A stretch of 64,000 nt of DNA from Chaunax sp. Z400 (GCA_037577475.1 CM075192.1:15222908-15286907), one strand, 5' to 3'. Shown: positions 37,701 to 52,230, counted from the first letter of the stretch. Numbers and translations are program-made. Notes: a model not told the origin generated them from the sequence alone.

Positions 37701-40700
37701 ACCCCTGACCTCACCATGCCACAGTGACAACCAGCACTTAGGATTCTCCACAGGAGTCTGATCTCACCAGTTGATTGTGTCATGTTTTACATCGGAATAC
37801 AAACACATGCATGTTTGCTTTGTGACGGTATATTTTGAAGCCCCGTGCCCAGCTGAAAACCACATTAACACAAATAATTGGAGGGCACTCTTCCCTAGAG
37901 GGCCCACGCGATTGAAGTCGATCAACTCTTTTGAGGAAAAAAAGAAATAGCAGTTTAAAGTTGCCTTTTCACATTCATCAGCTGATTACCATAATCACTT
38001 CACGGCTGACAGTACAGTGTAAATGTGTGCGCTATTAATGCCAGCGATTACGGGGGGACTAAAATGGCCCTTCCAGCGTGGACAGACTGATCGATCCGAG
38101 CGGATAAAGCACAAACAAACTGAAGTGACCCTTCTTGTCCACTTCATCATTATCCGCTATGAGGTTTGTCAAAGCGTCTGAGGAGGAAAACTTCGCTTTC
38201 GATACTACTCTCTGGGTCCTCGACCACTCTGCAGAAGTAATTTCACTGTGAAAACGGATTCTGAGCCCACAGCGAATGCCTCCTTGAAATGCAACGGCTG
38301 CTCTACTCTACACCACTCCAGCATCCGCCTCTAGACAGCGCCTCAAGCTGTAGATCACCCTCCCGTGAGCCCTCACTTCACTGTCAGGCCAGCAAATTCC
38401 AGCTTCATTAATAGCAGCCACTCATGTCTGACTTAAATGAATGTCCAGGCTATCAATTAGCTCAGGCAAGGCCAGGCGTAGAGTACTCGAGGGGAAAGGA
38501 GAGAGGCTTTCTAGATAGATGCTGGACAGTGGAGACAGATGATACTTTATGTTTCCCATCATTAGTCTCTTTTCTGCTTTATTTTCCCCTCATTATCTAA
38601 AACTAGTTACCTGTTGGACAGGGGTTTGTTCTTTACTCATGAGTAATTTATCTGAACCTTGACAGAATACATTCCTCTTTCCGTCAGACTTTAAATAATT
38701 TAAAACAGATCCAAAAAGCAGCCATCTGTTTACCATACTGACACAGTATGTATAGGACAGAATGTCCACATACTGCATCGCACTTCTCTTCTCATTTGGA
38801 TGAGTATTTTTGTTCCCACTGCACTATAATGCAGGTCAAGAGTTGAAGGTTTATTTGTATGCTTTACCCCAATACAAAATGAACAAGTGTTGCACTTTAA
38901 CTTTTACTGCCTTGCTAAATTATTTCCTGCACAATCCTAACATGTTTTTTCCCTCTTTGTTATTCATGCATCCATCCATCTCTCTATCTATCTATATCCC
39001 TTTTCCTTGATGAGTTAATTTCTCTTTCATTGCCTCTTGTCTGTGTGACCCTGACGACCCAGGAGAATCTCCTAACAGGCTTCTCTTGCCCATCAGGATT
39101 GATTGGTCCACAGCACCCTGTCAGACGCGATCAATACGTCATTCCTTCAGTAACGAGCCGTGCTCACTTGCTGCCGCTTCCTTCCCTGCATCGCTTTACT
39201 TTCATTTTATTATTATTTCTCACAGCAGATCGATGCAGGCAAACAGGCCCACTGTAAACCACACCACAATTAGAGGAGCGTCTAATCTCCTTGTTGACTC
39301 CTTCTTCTTGACTACAGCACGCGCATAAAGCACAAATGATAATGAAATCTAATGGAATTCTGTGGAATTAATCACTTCAGCAATGTAGAGAGACTAACCA
39401 CAGTTCTGAACCAATAGCAATCCTGATGGAGGTGTATACCAGTCAATATCTAATATCCACATAGGTTTAACGAGCCAAAACAGCAGATTCCTCTTAGATT
39501 TGAATTTGGCCTAGAAGCTTTGAGCAGGTAAGGTGAAAATTTAAAATAAAAAAAACATAAGTTGATTAAATAGCACAAAAACAAAAACAAAAAAAACAAA
39601 ACAAACAAACACATGGCATCCATACATAGACCAACACACATACATTCACATACAGGTACCAGCCCAGATCAGAGAAAGTGATGACACACGAGTCAAACTT
39701 AAGGTCTGTGTCATCCTATTAAGTGGATCTCTGCAGTATAAAATTACATTTCTAATATTGAGCACAGAAAAAGACATGCTTTGTTATAGACTAATAAAAC
39801 AATGTACTCTGGCTTTAATTTGGCTATTTTTTTTTAAGGAGTACTAATGTCATACTTAAATCTGAGATGTCAGCCTTTTTTCTCCAAGACCCATAATGGC
39901 ATCATATTTCTTTGTCTCTCTCTTTAAAATGCACGAGTTTCCAAAATTGAGGTCAAAACTGTCAGTGACTATGACAGAAAAGACTTCTGCAGTGTCATCA
40001 CATTAACAGCTGGTTTGCGGAGAGACAAAAATAGACATAGAGCTAATTTGATCATTGAATTATAGATTCAACATGCTTGTGTAGTTCGGCCTGCTTTTGA
40101 GGCTAGGCCTGTCTGAGAGCAGGGCTGGTCATGCGACAAAAGCTGTCTGCTCTGTGCAGGCAGCGCACAAGGCAGCAGTGTGGAACTGCAGGAGTAATTA
40201 GCGAATCGGCTCTGCAGCTCCGTGTGAAGTCCGGCCTTTGAAGGAGGGAGCTCAGACTGATCAGTGGCCCCTCTGATGCAGGTTTGTGAATATTCCAACG
40301 GAGTGAGAGCTGCTAACGAGGCCTCATCTATTACTATTTGAGATGTAATTAGCGTTGTTGGAGGAATGGACCCGCGCCAAGCAAGAGAGGCTCAATCTGG
40401 GCTCTGCGTGCCTCCGAGTCCCACAGGGTAGCAACAGCAGGAGGATGAAGTGAGCTGGTTGAAGGAAACTCCCTGGAGGGTAGACAGGGCCTCACCAGCC
40501 ATGACACACAGGCCAGCCAGACACATTGCCCCTATACTGGAGCACACAAGTGCATCAAGGCTGGCAAAACGAGCTCTTTGTTGGAGAAGAAAAGGGTCTC
40601 TAAAACAAACATATGCACATGGTTCCCAGCCCCAATTAATCTGTTGAAGTATCTATTGTGCTCACTGGCCAACGGTGCTGCTTTTTAAAAGTCAAACAAA

Positions 40701-43700
40701 TAACATCCCAGGAATTATATGAATGCAATTTGCAAATATGCAACATATTTGTAAATTTATATTATGGTTATTCTATTGTGGACCTATTTTTGGAGGTATT
40801 TATGTTACTGTTGATCTAAAGTTAGTGTAATGCCTCTAAAGTGTGTTGCTTCCACAGCATGAAAGGATTCTCACAGTGAGATGAGTCTTTCCCTCCCATC
40901 TTTGTCACAACACACCCTGCATCTCTAGATTTCACGAGAGCCTCCTTCAGTTTTCATGACCTTCTTCATGTGTGTGCGCTGTGCCAAAATGTCAGGGTCT
41001 GAAGTGACAAATTGCCGATGATTCTAAGTGGCGGCCAATCTTTGCCTCTCATGTTGCAGGGGGTTGCATCAGGTGCGACTCTTGCTCTGTTAACTGTTTT
41101 GGCTGACCTTTATCCCCCTTAGGGTTCAGCTGCCTGAGTCACTGGATGTCTGGAGGGGCCATAAGGATCGTCAGTGTTTTCTCTGAACATCAGCTGTGAT
41201 TTAGTGGAAGCTAATGAGCCATTTGTCTTCATCAGGACTGACTCTGCACACGCACCACCAACAAATTACAAACTGGAGGTATTAAATGCTACATGGTGCA
41301 GACACCTGTCTAAAACCATAACTCTGACATGACCAAAACTCAGTGACAGCTAGTGAAGACTTAAGAGACCAAAACATGGACTTGGCATGGTGCAGTCACT
41401 TCTCTGGAGAGTGATGGTGTAACTGGGGTGGAAAGGAGTGACCGTGATGGTATTCTGGCAAATACATTTTTTGTCCCTTTTCCACACCCGCCCTCTACAC
41501 AGCAGGTCTACTTCCATCAATAGGTAGCATGAAGACCCTGAATCGGTGGAGCCTGGAAGACTTTCCGCTCTCCCTCACAACCCTACAATTAATGAGCAGT
41601 AAGCAGGCTCTGTCCACTCCCCTCGTGACCACATGCTACATTACCAGCCATGAATGAACACAGCATGTATGGGTAACAGCAAACGAAAGTGGCTAAATCT
41701 GCAAGAACAACCAGACGCTGTATAAACAAAAGGATCATGAGGTAGGCTGAGAATGGGACCTGTACTGGAGAGATATGGTATATAAGGAAAACTGTCTTTC
41801 TCAGTGGACATGTTTGATCTGGTGTTAGTTTTAGAATCATATCAATGTAAAAACAAGGACATCGCTATAGGCACTCATTCTCATCAGTGCAAAGCAGCGA
41901 CACAACATTATAAAAGCAGGCTGTATTAATGAAAGGCATTGAAACATAATAAATAGGTAAACAATCAGTGAAGCTGAAGGGGGAAAGGCTTTTAAAACAT
42001 TTAAGTGCAGCTAATGCTGCAGGATGACCTGTGATGGGACATGGGGAAGCGGAGGAGTGGTAAATGCCTAATAAAATAAGAGACTGTAACCTCACTCCAC
42101 TTAGCTAACAGACAAAGAGATGCTTTAGGGAGCACATGAGCGATATCGTCATAAAGTCGCAACATGCTGTGCGTCTGCAGCTGTTTCTACGCCCCTTGTC
42201 TGCTTCTCTGCGCACTGAAATGAAAGAGTAGAAAAATCTTTCTCAAAGAATGTTTATGGGAAAAAAATGTTTAATATGAGGATTTGAAAGAGGGAAATTA
42301 AAAACCAACAGTAAGTACCTCTACAGTAATTTCAAAACCTTATAATCACAAGCTTGACCTTAGAGAGGGTGGTTTTGAGATTAATCTTGACGTTCATGCA
42401 ATACAAGTCTTATTGGCAGATACAAACTCTATGTTTATCCAAAGCTTTCTAAAAAAATTAGTAAAAAAACAAAACAAAATCCAAGAGTCTGTGGTTGAGT
42501 ATTTGTTCACTTACATAATATACAATCCTATCGTAATGGATGGAATCTGCCCCTGGCTCAAGAGTATGACTAATATCTCACTCCAAAAAAAAAAAAAGAA
42601 GAAATCATTGAATCTCAGTAACAAATCAAATAGATTGGCTTATAAATTCAAGCAGCTAGTTTTGGAGTTGGTATCAAATAACACCGAGATAAAATAAAGC
42701 CAAAGCTTGCCTGGATTAATGTGTGTATGACTATAAGTGTGCTGCTTTATGCTGTTCCTTTGCCATACCTGTCTGATGGGGAGCATGGCTGTTTGTGGGT
42801 CATTGTGCTTTTGACAGTGTATGTCAAACCTTGAGTGCTTCTGAATGGGCCTCCACTAAAAGTGTCTTGGGACAATGCCGCTCACCGTCCGTCCATCTCA
42901 GTACTGACAGTCCACCACTGAGGGAGAGACAGTCTAATTTCACTCCTGCTGATGTCGATTCAACTTGAGTGATGAGGGAGCAGTACCTCACACGCCCGTA
43001 TGTACACACGGATGCTCAAGTGGTCAGAAATACACAACCAAGCATACGTACGCACTGAAAATAATACTAAAACTGTGGACTCAAAACAAGGCTGTGTTGA
43101 CAGGCCCATTAACCGGCCATTTCAATCTTGTTTCACACCCTGCGATCCCAGGGAAATATACTGTCCTGCAAAGCCCTACTATACTCCCCTCTGAAGCCAA
43201 TGCTATCCAGTGTGCTGTCCTGTGCCTGCACCCAATTCCCCTTCCTTCATTACCATGCTGAAAGCAAAACCGCATCAACGGGATGGGTTTACATTGTACC
43301 TGCCATCAGGTGCTTCTCAAGGTAAGGGCTGATGAGAATATGCATGGGCCTCTCAGGGAAAATTAGCGGCAGTGAGTGAGACATGCCCAGAGATGTGGGG
43401 CCCCTCTGTGGTAGCCATCTCTGTGATAGACCCTGATGAAGACAAATAGACAGGACCAATATGGCCTCCATGTGGCGGGGTATCATCTAAAGGAAAAGGG
43501 GGGGGTCTGGAATGGCTGGTTGGATGACTGACGCTCAGCTTAATTGGTGACCTGCAGGGTTAGAGGTGTCGTAAGGAGGCCTCTTCCCTGACTGAGTGGC
43601 ATGAGTGTCAATCTATCCTGAACAGGGGTCAGAGATCAAGTGATCTGCAGGGGGAGTGTCGAAGGAACAGGGATGCGAGTCTGTTTACTACTCTTTGAAA

Positions 43701-46610
43701 TATAGCGAATGGAAATGCCTCATCCTACGATGCAACGATCAAAACCATTCACCCAAGTAGTGCATTAACGCATCCCTTTGAGGGACGGATGAGAAAATAA
43801 TTGTGTGTATAAATAAGGTTTGGTAAGACTTCTTACAAGAGGCTGAGGCTTGAGTTTGGAGAGTGAAGACAAAGACTATACAGTGACAAAAACAGGAGTG
43901 AAGACAATTATTTTTGTGTGGTGAATATTGTACATTACACCAAGGGTACAGAAAGAGAGAAAAAAAAAAGGTCCTGTTGAACACTAATCCGAGTCTGGAG
44001 TTGAACATTGCCCTCTGTGTTCACTTTTTTTGCAGCAGCAGCTGGAGGGAAATCGATCACACGCCTGAATTAATACTTAATCATAGCACCCCAGATGCTC
44101 TTAGCTGAGGCCTGTGTCCACTGCTGAGCAAACATGGGCGGCACAGAGGAGGAGGGTAGGGTATGGACAAAAGGCTAAAGCAAAGTGCATTACAGACTAT
44201 GTGCTTCTTTACTGTCAATCTGAACAAGCACATATACACGTCATCTTTTTTGAATGAGCATGTGCACACTACTATTACCATCACCACCACTAGTTGTCAA
44301 CAACACATGCACATACGGTATGAACATAGCTACACTGGCCAGTAAGCTGACCATTCTGTCTGATATTAAATCTCCCAGTCAGCTAGTGTCCATTTCCATC
44401 CAACAGAATCCTCCATGCATTATTACTGGCTGAGGAGGAGGACAATAATCCTGTGGAGAGTAGTTTCAACATGTTTCTCCATTCCACAATACTGAAGCGA
44501 CGCTATAAAAGTGGGTATGGACATGAATGGCCTCAGAGTCCAGGCTGCCACGGGATGGCTTCCTCCTAGTCAGGCAGAAAACTACAATACCACTGTGTAT
44601 GAGCAGCTTGCACCAGTGACAGGCATCAATAAAAACGCTGGCTTCTGATTGGAGAGGAATGAGACAGAGATAGCCATTAAGGTAATCTAAGTGAGAAATG
44701 GTTTTGAACCCTGTTATTTGCTACCAAGGCAACAGATGGAAACACATTTATTGTTGTGTGTCACTAATGGCAAAAACATAAAACATAAACCCTGTCTATG
44801 TCAACGAATTAAAAAAGACTAGCATACAATACTAGGTGAAAAAACCCCTCAAATAAACAGTTGAAACCATTATTATTATTTTTTATTTTTTATCAACTTA
44901 GTTATCAATTACTCTCCAATAACCATTGACATAATCTAACCCAGCAGTTAAGTACATTACTCATTTTAACAAAATAGTACACTCCGCAAAAAAAACAAAG
45001 AGTTTTTCTGATGTATTCATATGTTATGCAATTGCTTTTTGTTTTACTGAATAGAGACAGAAAAAGTAACAATAAAATAAAAACAAAAAATGCGATATGC
45101 GTTTTGGGAAGCATGCTTGAAATTTTCTGATCATTTTTTGGGGGGGGAAATTGAAGATAAAAAATAAAATAAGACAATTCAATCTTGAATTTACCCTTTT
45201 TGATCATTCATGTCTAACTGCTTTTCATTTGCCATTACTTAAAACTTAGTTTCATATTACACCTACATGTATAAACAAAAACAATAGTGTGTCTGTGTGC
45301 GCAGGATTTTAAATGAATCAACAGATCAAACTGTCAGGCTAGTTGACTCACACTGTGCTTAAGTCCTGACCTCGAAGACAAAGCATTATTCATCTCTGTG
45401 TATGGCCACACTGTGCCTAGTTTTGTTTCAAAATGTCCTCAAAAATGTCTGAACTTCACGAACCTGTTTAAGTACTGTAACAGAATGTAAATAAAGTGAT
45501 GAGTCATGTTTGGAGCTGTGCATTGCTGCTCTAGAACAGTGCCTTTATATGTCAGGTGATAAATTCAACCCATAATGACTCTGACATAAAGCAAAATGCA
45601 AAACCCAGTCCTATTTCCACTCCTATATCTCCATCTGAAAATATAGAAATGAGTGCTGGAGGATAATAACATGCTATAACGTTTTACTAGTGTCACATCT
45701 TTCTGTTGGTTAAAAATGTATTACAATTGACTGACGTTAATGGAATATAGGCACCGACAAAATTTCATTTTTCAACTTAACCACCAAATATTTTTTGCAT
45801 CACAAAAAACAAGACACTTAAAAAAGGTTATTTAGACAAACAATTTTTTTGTTTTTTTGCTTCTACCGAAGTCGTGAACAGAGAGAGAAAACAATTTAAA
45901 TCTGGCTTGCACGAAATGGTATCACCAGAATTTTGTCTTCACTTGCCTCTGAGAGCTATCCCACTATTTTAACTGAGTGAGAAATGATATATTCAGAAGT
46001 AACCAACAGGGCTTCACTCCGCTGCGGGAGGAGGTATAAAATAGTACAGCATTTACTGAGAAGACAAAGAAACAAAAGAAAAATGAGACGGACAACGAAC
46101 CCATGTGAATCAAAAAGGCTTTGGGGGCTTTATCTGGCGGCACCATGTGGGAATGATAATGGCGGTCTTGGATCCAAAAGGACACCCATTCATCTTAACC
46201 CTGGTCTGCTTGGCAAAACTCATAATCCCTCTAACACCCACGACCCACCAGCAGACAGACAGCAGGGGAAGAAATGGCACTTAAAAGGCACGGGATAAGA
46301 CAAAACACAACCCATTTCTCTTGTTCTCTTTAGACTCAGCATGTTTATTCAACAATCTCTGGAATATACTCCATCTGCCAGCCAGCATTAATTCCTTCTT
46401 TACCAGATCCTCACCTTTACACCCCACGTTCGCCCTCCCCCTCTTTTACTCTTTTACTGATCCTCGAATCAGACTAACACCTTTTCCCTAGTGATGAATC
46501 TTTTTATTCAGCTTCCCGTCTTTTATTTCCTTTGCGCTGCCGCCACAAAAGCATCAACTGCTCTTTAAACACTCTCTATCCATCATAGCAGAAAGTCTGG
46601 TCTGAGTCCG

Positions 46611-46632
46611 CCCCCCCCCCCCCCCCCCCCCC
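46611..46632. repeat. C22 homopolymer; G22 on the robo2 sense strand
   Basis: Twenty-two consecutive C on the plus strand. The robo2 transcript carries G22 here, a potential RNA quadruplex. The exact length is likely to vary and be hard to sequence. Confidence 0.95.
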
Positions 46633-47273
46633 TCACTCCAACTGTCCTCCTCTGCAATCAGGCTTCCTATTTTTTTCCTCCTTTCTACCTTAAAGCAGCC
46701 TTCAGGATGAAGGATGGTGAAGGTTAGATAGCTCCATTTTCACCCCCATGGCTTCTGACCCTCTCCTCGTTAGCCCCAGGTGACATTACTAAATACTGTT
46801 GCTCAGGGGAAATGAACAGTCACTCCATTTATTTCAAAAAAGACTTATCTGTACTTGTTTTGAGGTTTCAGCATGAGAGCTCAAAAGTCACACTGGATTT
46901 TTAAAGCAAGCATTTGTGGTATTTTATTTGATAGGTGAGTGCTGTAACCCTGTAGCCTGACACATACATTCAAAGCCAGATCATAGTTTCGTAAGTACAC
47001 CATAGTTCTTCATTTTTAAATCCCTAAAAAGTCATGTATTAACATTGGTTGAACAAAACACTGCTACTATTAAGAGTATGAGTGATCAGAAACAGATTTC
47101 TAAGGTTGTTTGGACTTCAAAAAGGACTGGAGGTCACGGGGCGACAACAACCGAAAGAGATCCTCGAGCATCTATTAGATCAGGACTGAATTCATCACAC
47201 CACTCGTGGTCAGAGAGTCACGAGAGGAAAATGGTGAAAAGTAAACAAACAAAACAAAAAAAAAGAGGAGCAC

Positions 47274-47306
47274 AAGAAAAGAAAAAAAAGAAAAAAAGAA
47301 GAGGAG
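47274..47306. repeat. 33-nt polypurine tract
   Basis: An A/G-only stretch rich in A runs. On the robo2 sense strand it is a long polypyrimidine tract, but no convincing exon follows it. Confidence 0.85.
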
Positions 47307-48147
47307 CCACGAAAGATTGACAGCTCCAAATAAAAAAGCAGCAAAGCCGCAGAGAACAAAATAAAGACTGAGCAGTCCTAACTGTGTGGTAAATCGTATT
47401 AAGCGTTAGAGTGAGGATGACAGGCACGGTTAAGTGACTGAGCAAGTGAATAAATAAAGGAGAGGAGATTGTGGTGGCTGGCTGCCACAGCACCACATCA
47501 TTTGAGCAGCCTCTGTACACAAGCCAGGTCGCGTTTTCACACTCGGAGCAATTACCCTGCTTGCGTTTTGTGCCGGTGAGATAATTAGACCTCGGTGAGC
47601 TCAGGTCTGGTAGACTAGAAGTTGATGTGAGTCACTGACATGGAGATAGAGATGATACCCTCTGATTTTCACCTGAAGCCCTTTCACACCAAGGGAAGTA
47701 ATTCCCTGTTTACACCACAGACTGTAAATGAGAAATGGCCCCCAAAGGAACAGGAGTAAATGTGGCGGAGAAAACAGTTGAGCTGTGGCTGCTGAAGCAT
47801 CTGTCCATGCTCCCTATATCTCTTTCTTTCTTTCTCTCTTCTTCTATGTCTCCCTCCCTGGCACACATATAAACAAATGCCTAACCCCTTCCTGTGCCAC
47901 CAGGAAGATCCAGCTGTCCTCTCTCTGCCCCCATGTTAATCAGGGTGGACCGGGTTGACTCCCACCCCTGCTAGAGTAACCCAATAACGCTGTGTGTACT
48001 TAAACAGCAGTGCTGGCAGGCCTCCCCTGGTCCTAAACCCCTCTCATTGCCAACAAACACACAGAGCTCTCTTTCAACAGCCCTGTACCAAACTCAACTC
48101 CTTCCGAGAGTCGCTGTTAAAACAAACACAGACCACAATGCAATTTA

Positions 48148-48765
48148 AACTGTGTTTCCACCGAAGTACTTTCGGTATAAGTACGCTCGGAAACTGCACA
48201 CAGCCCATGACAAATGTAACTAAACCCTAAATCAGATTTGCATTTCCACTGCAGACTGTACTTTTGTGGGCGGGGTTTGGTAACCACTTTCACTTTTCTA
48301 CCAGTTCAGAAACAGAAGAAATTTTTCTTGGTCTTGACAAGCCGCGACATTTATTACTGTAGCTGTCACATCGTCAATAGCCCATTAAGACATTACTTCC
48401 AGAGTGACAACATACAAACTACTAATATTTCCCTCTGCTTTGGTCGTATTCACTGCAACATTTCTGCTTGCACACTCGCTCTGTCTTACTCACTCAACCA
48501 CACACTCACCACGCTCACACACATTTTGTTTTTCTTCTTGCTATGTGGTCGCTTGTTACAACCAGAGACAATCTTTGTTTGGGAAGAAGCTGCAGGCAGG
48601 AGGACTCCTGAAAAAAAAAACAAATGAAGAGTTGGGAAATCCTTCGTCAGCGTCAGATGGCAAGACGACTCTGCTTCTTCCAGCAACTTTTAGTATCAGG
48701 TCTGCGTGCTAGGTACCCTCAGCGGAGGGGTGGCGGAAAAAAAAGAAGATGAATGGGGGGTTGGT
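48148..48765. mobile_element. Degenerate MITE-like fragment
   Basis: The left part contains GTGTTTCCACCGAAGTAC, TTGCATTTCCACTGCAGAC and GTGGGCGGGGTTTGGTAACC, phrases I recall from a common fish PIF/Harbinger-like MITE whose ends mention stepwise GGTAC and TTTCCAC motifs. The right boundary near GGTTGGTACCATCC is decayed, and clear inverted repeats and a target-site duplication were not found. Both ends are approximate. Confidence 0.42.
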
Positions 48766-51700
48766 ACCATCCTCATGGTAGCGATGAGGCTTTAGTGTGA
48801 TGTTTCTTTAAATGAAGACGAAATAAAGGAAATAAGAACAGATGAGTGCTCGTCTTTTTCAAGGCATTATGAGGCAATATGTTATAATAAATGAATTGTG
48901 GTCTTTTGGTACATCAGGGTTCTTGGGTGCTGAGCTTTCTCATTAGCTACACACATTCTAGCCCAGAACTAATGAACGATAATAACACTCACCGGTTGAA
49001 ATGTGTAACGGAGATGAAACCTGATGGCCTCTGCTTGTAATTGGGCTCCCTTCCTCGACTCATTAAGGGAGGAGGGCAATGAAAAACATTAACACTCTCA
49101 GAGTGCCATCACAGGAGGAATGTGGCACTTTCTTTTTGACAATTCATCAAGTGTGAAGCCCTGCCTATTAGCTGAATGAGAGCCCAGGGCCAAATAAAAA
49201 CCTCACACTCCACACAGACTGTTTGATAGGTAAACAGTCTTTGATGCGTTCACTGCCAGACACTGACATTCTATGTGGACATGACCATCCGGGCAAAGAA
49301 AAGATCGTAGGAGACCGTCTCATTTAGTTAACTATTACAGAAATACGGCAATTGAAGGTCTGCAGTGTTTATTCGATCCGCTTTGCTCGTTCCACGTTGT
49401 GTGTTCTACTTAGCCTGCAGGTTAAACTTTGTAAACAAAATGTGGAAGTCAGTAAGAAGATGAGGTTAAACCCAAGGGGTCAAGTATGATTGTGTTTCCC
49501 TTTAGGTATGAGAGGGGGAAAAAAAAGGCCTGTGTGTACAAGTGGGTTTCCATGAACTGCAGGATTCTGAATGCAGTTCTGAACTTCAGCTCAATTTATC
49601 ACAGAATTACTCACAACAGCATAACTCATCATCATTTGTTTTCTGAGCAATTGACACAGAGGAGCCGTCTTTCACTGGAATATTCAAATAAACAATTATC
49701 TCTGACAGCGATTTCAGGAATGTTACTCCCTGCATTGTGTGTGTGTGTCAGCTTGTCTCCTTCCTAAGCCCATGGCTGTCAGGCAGCAAAGGGAGAGGAT
49801 ATAAGCCAAGAGTGACACACACAAGTCATCCTCAGGTCTCATTCCACCAAAGACCTCTCTCTGTCTGGTCCTGACAGGGTTAGCAAGCAGGCAGTTCAGA
49901 GCCTCACTGCAGGAAGATGGAAAGCTTAGGGAGATGAAAGCTTTCTCTTATACCGTCTCCGGCCCTCTCTATCCGCTGAGTCAAGATGGGATGAAGAATC
50001 AGAGGCAGAGGAAACACGGGTGATTTTAACCTGGGAACTCAAAGCTGCTCGAAAGTTTTTTTTTGTATTTTCATTCCGACACTAAAAGCTGGGATTGACG
50101 AATTGGTGGAGAAGACAAAAAAGGTATATGGCTACGATGCCACATGTTGCGTCACGGCTAAGAAGCAAACTTTAAGCAGGAGTCGGGAGTGTCACAAGAT
50201 TTACGAACAAATAAACACACTCAGACTCGGGATGAATACATTTCAATGATATGTAAAATATACATTGAAATCCACCTTAATCGGCTTTAATACAGTAAAC
50301 ATTATAGCCAAGAATGTATCCCAATTCTACAAGCAAAATGAGAAGGCTATCCATTCATAGAGTCATAGTAACTCAAACACACACAGTTTCAGAATCCCTG
50401 CTGGCAGACATGGACAGCTTCACTGAGATATAGGGTGTCAGTCTGTCCGGACATTCACAGAAAAAGAGGAGATGGCTGTTAAAGCTGTTCTGCAGGCAAC
50501 CCCCCTCTGCAAAAATCACAACAGAGCAGATGAAACATGCCATGTTTATGGATGGTTATTTCCTCTTTCTTTTTCTCACTCGCTCTGGTTAAGTCATTTT
50601 ATTCCCTCTGGAGAGACGTAAAAAAGGCCAGACTACATAAAGCCCCTTTCCCGTTGTGCGTGAGCAGGCTAATAGAAGGGTTTTATTTGCTTTGTTCAGT
50701 GTTGTACCCCAGCAGAACAACTGCTTTTAGGGATTCATTCTACTATATAGTCAACATTAAGGATACATCAAGCAGCATTCTTGAAACTGACCGTAATTCA
50801 GTCTCGTTCAAATACACCTGAGCTGGGCTGTCGCTGTGGTTTGAATTTGAACTTTGCTAAAGAAGAAACATCTAATCAACTCCACCGCCAGGCTGCTGCC
50901 TTCTTACTAACTGTCAGTATACAATCTGTAATGGATTGAGACACTTCTTAAATGCTCCACTGATGCCTGGTGACTAGAACCGTGTGCCCTGCACAGCATG
51001 CCTAGTTGAGGGCTTGAGATATACTGTACACTATAAAGAAGGTCATTGTTACAAAGGTTTCCCTCACTGCTATCTGGACTGTGGTCCAGATAGCGTCTGT
51101 CTGGATCACCTCCCTTTCCCCCTGACGGTAACTGACAGTAACCCTGGGGAGATAACAAAAAAAGAGACACGGAGGGAGCGAGGAGTGTGATACTCAACAT
51201 GTGGCCTAGACAGAGAAGACCATTGACTCCCTGCAGAACGTGGGAGTGAAATCGCGCTGTCTGCGAATGTAGGTGGAGGCAATTCAAACAAAGAGCATAA
51301 GAACAGCAACAAGAATATATTAAAGGGGAAGTTAAAGTTTGCCCAAACTCCAAATAATTGTGTGCAAAAGGGGAGCATCTCCTAAAAATTGTGTTAAAAA
51401 TAATGGCAAACAAGGAAATGGAGTAGGAACGTTTTCCTCTGTGGGAGCGATGTATGTTGTACAGCTCCAAAGGGGCGGGTGACCCTGCCCTTGGCCTCTT
51501 TGGGACAACAGATATGGGCTGAACCAGCTGTGAAGGGAGGGAGGATGGCTGTAGATGAAAGTTTAACAGCCCTCCCAAGGCCTGTATACCTCCACCCCCC
51601 TGATGGAGCTACATGTAGAGAAGGTGGGGCCCCTTACACATCTCTGCACAGGGCCTCAGTGGGGCTCATCAAACTCCTCGGCTGCTCCTCACTCAGGGCG

Positions 51701-52230
51701 TCCATCTGGTGCCAAGCAAGCCGGAGGATGGAACGGAGGCAACACTATAGCATCTTGCTGCCGTGCCCTCGCACACACATACACATAGTTGTACAAGCGC
51801 ATCGTTCCAGAAAACCTCACTTCACATCCGCTCCAATTTCTCCTGTGCCATTTTAATTTGAGCCAATTAAGCTGATTTTCTAGATTTATTTTCTCCTCAG
51901 CATCCCACTTTCTCGCTCCCTCTGCACTCAAGAAGATCCCAGCTGGTCTTAAACACACACAGACGGGTCCTCAGAACAAATATTAACTTCTCCGCCAAGG
52001 AGGATTGACTAGGATCCTTGTTAAGTGTATAATTTAGGGGCATGAAACCATATGTTGAAAATCCTGTTAAAGAGAATTAGTTCTAAATGAAGTGATTGCT
52101 CTTCTTAGCCTTTTGATGGCTGTGAAGAACTATATCTTATTTAGGTTCTGTCTGTTTTGCAAATTTTCTATGCATGTGACTTATATGTTTCAAATTAATA
52201 TGTTAATCTATAGTATATTAAGTTGATTTT

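Larger units (their letters stand above)
31184..46610 (-). other. robo2 upstream intron, central segment
   Basis: About 15 kb with no recognisable exon or RNA gene on either strand. It contains TG/CA microsatellites (31947-31967, 32082-32176, 34743-34780), small A-rich runs and several repeat-free stretches with TAATTA-type motifs (32310-32560, 34860-34960, 40270-40430). Short open frames of 60-130 codons match nothing recognised. Confidence 0.75.

Noticed and set aside
38605..38620. CCAACAG|GTAACT on the minus strand as a recursive splice site.
   Set aside because: Poor pyrimidine tract and an imperfect donor (GTAACT).
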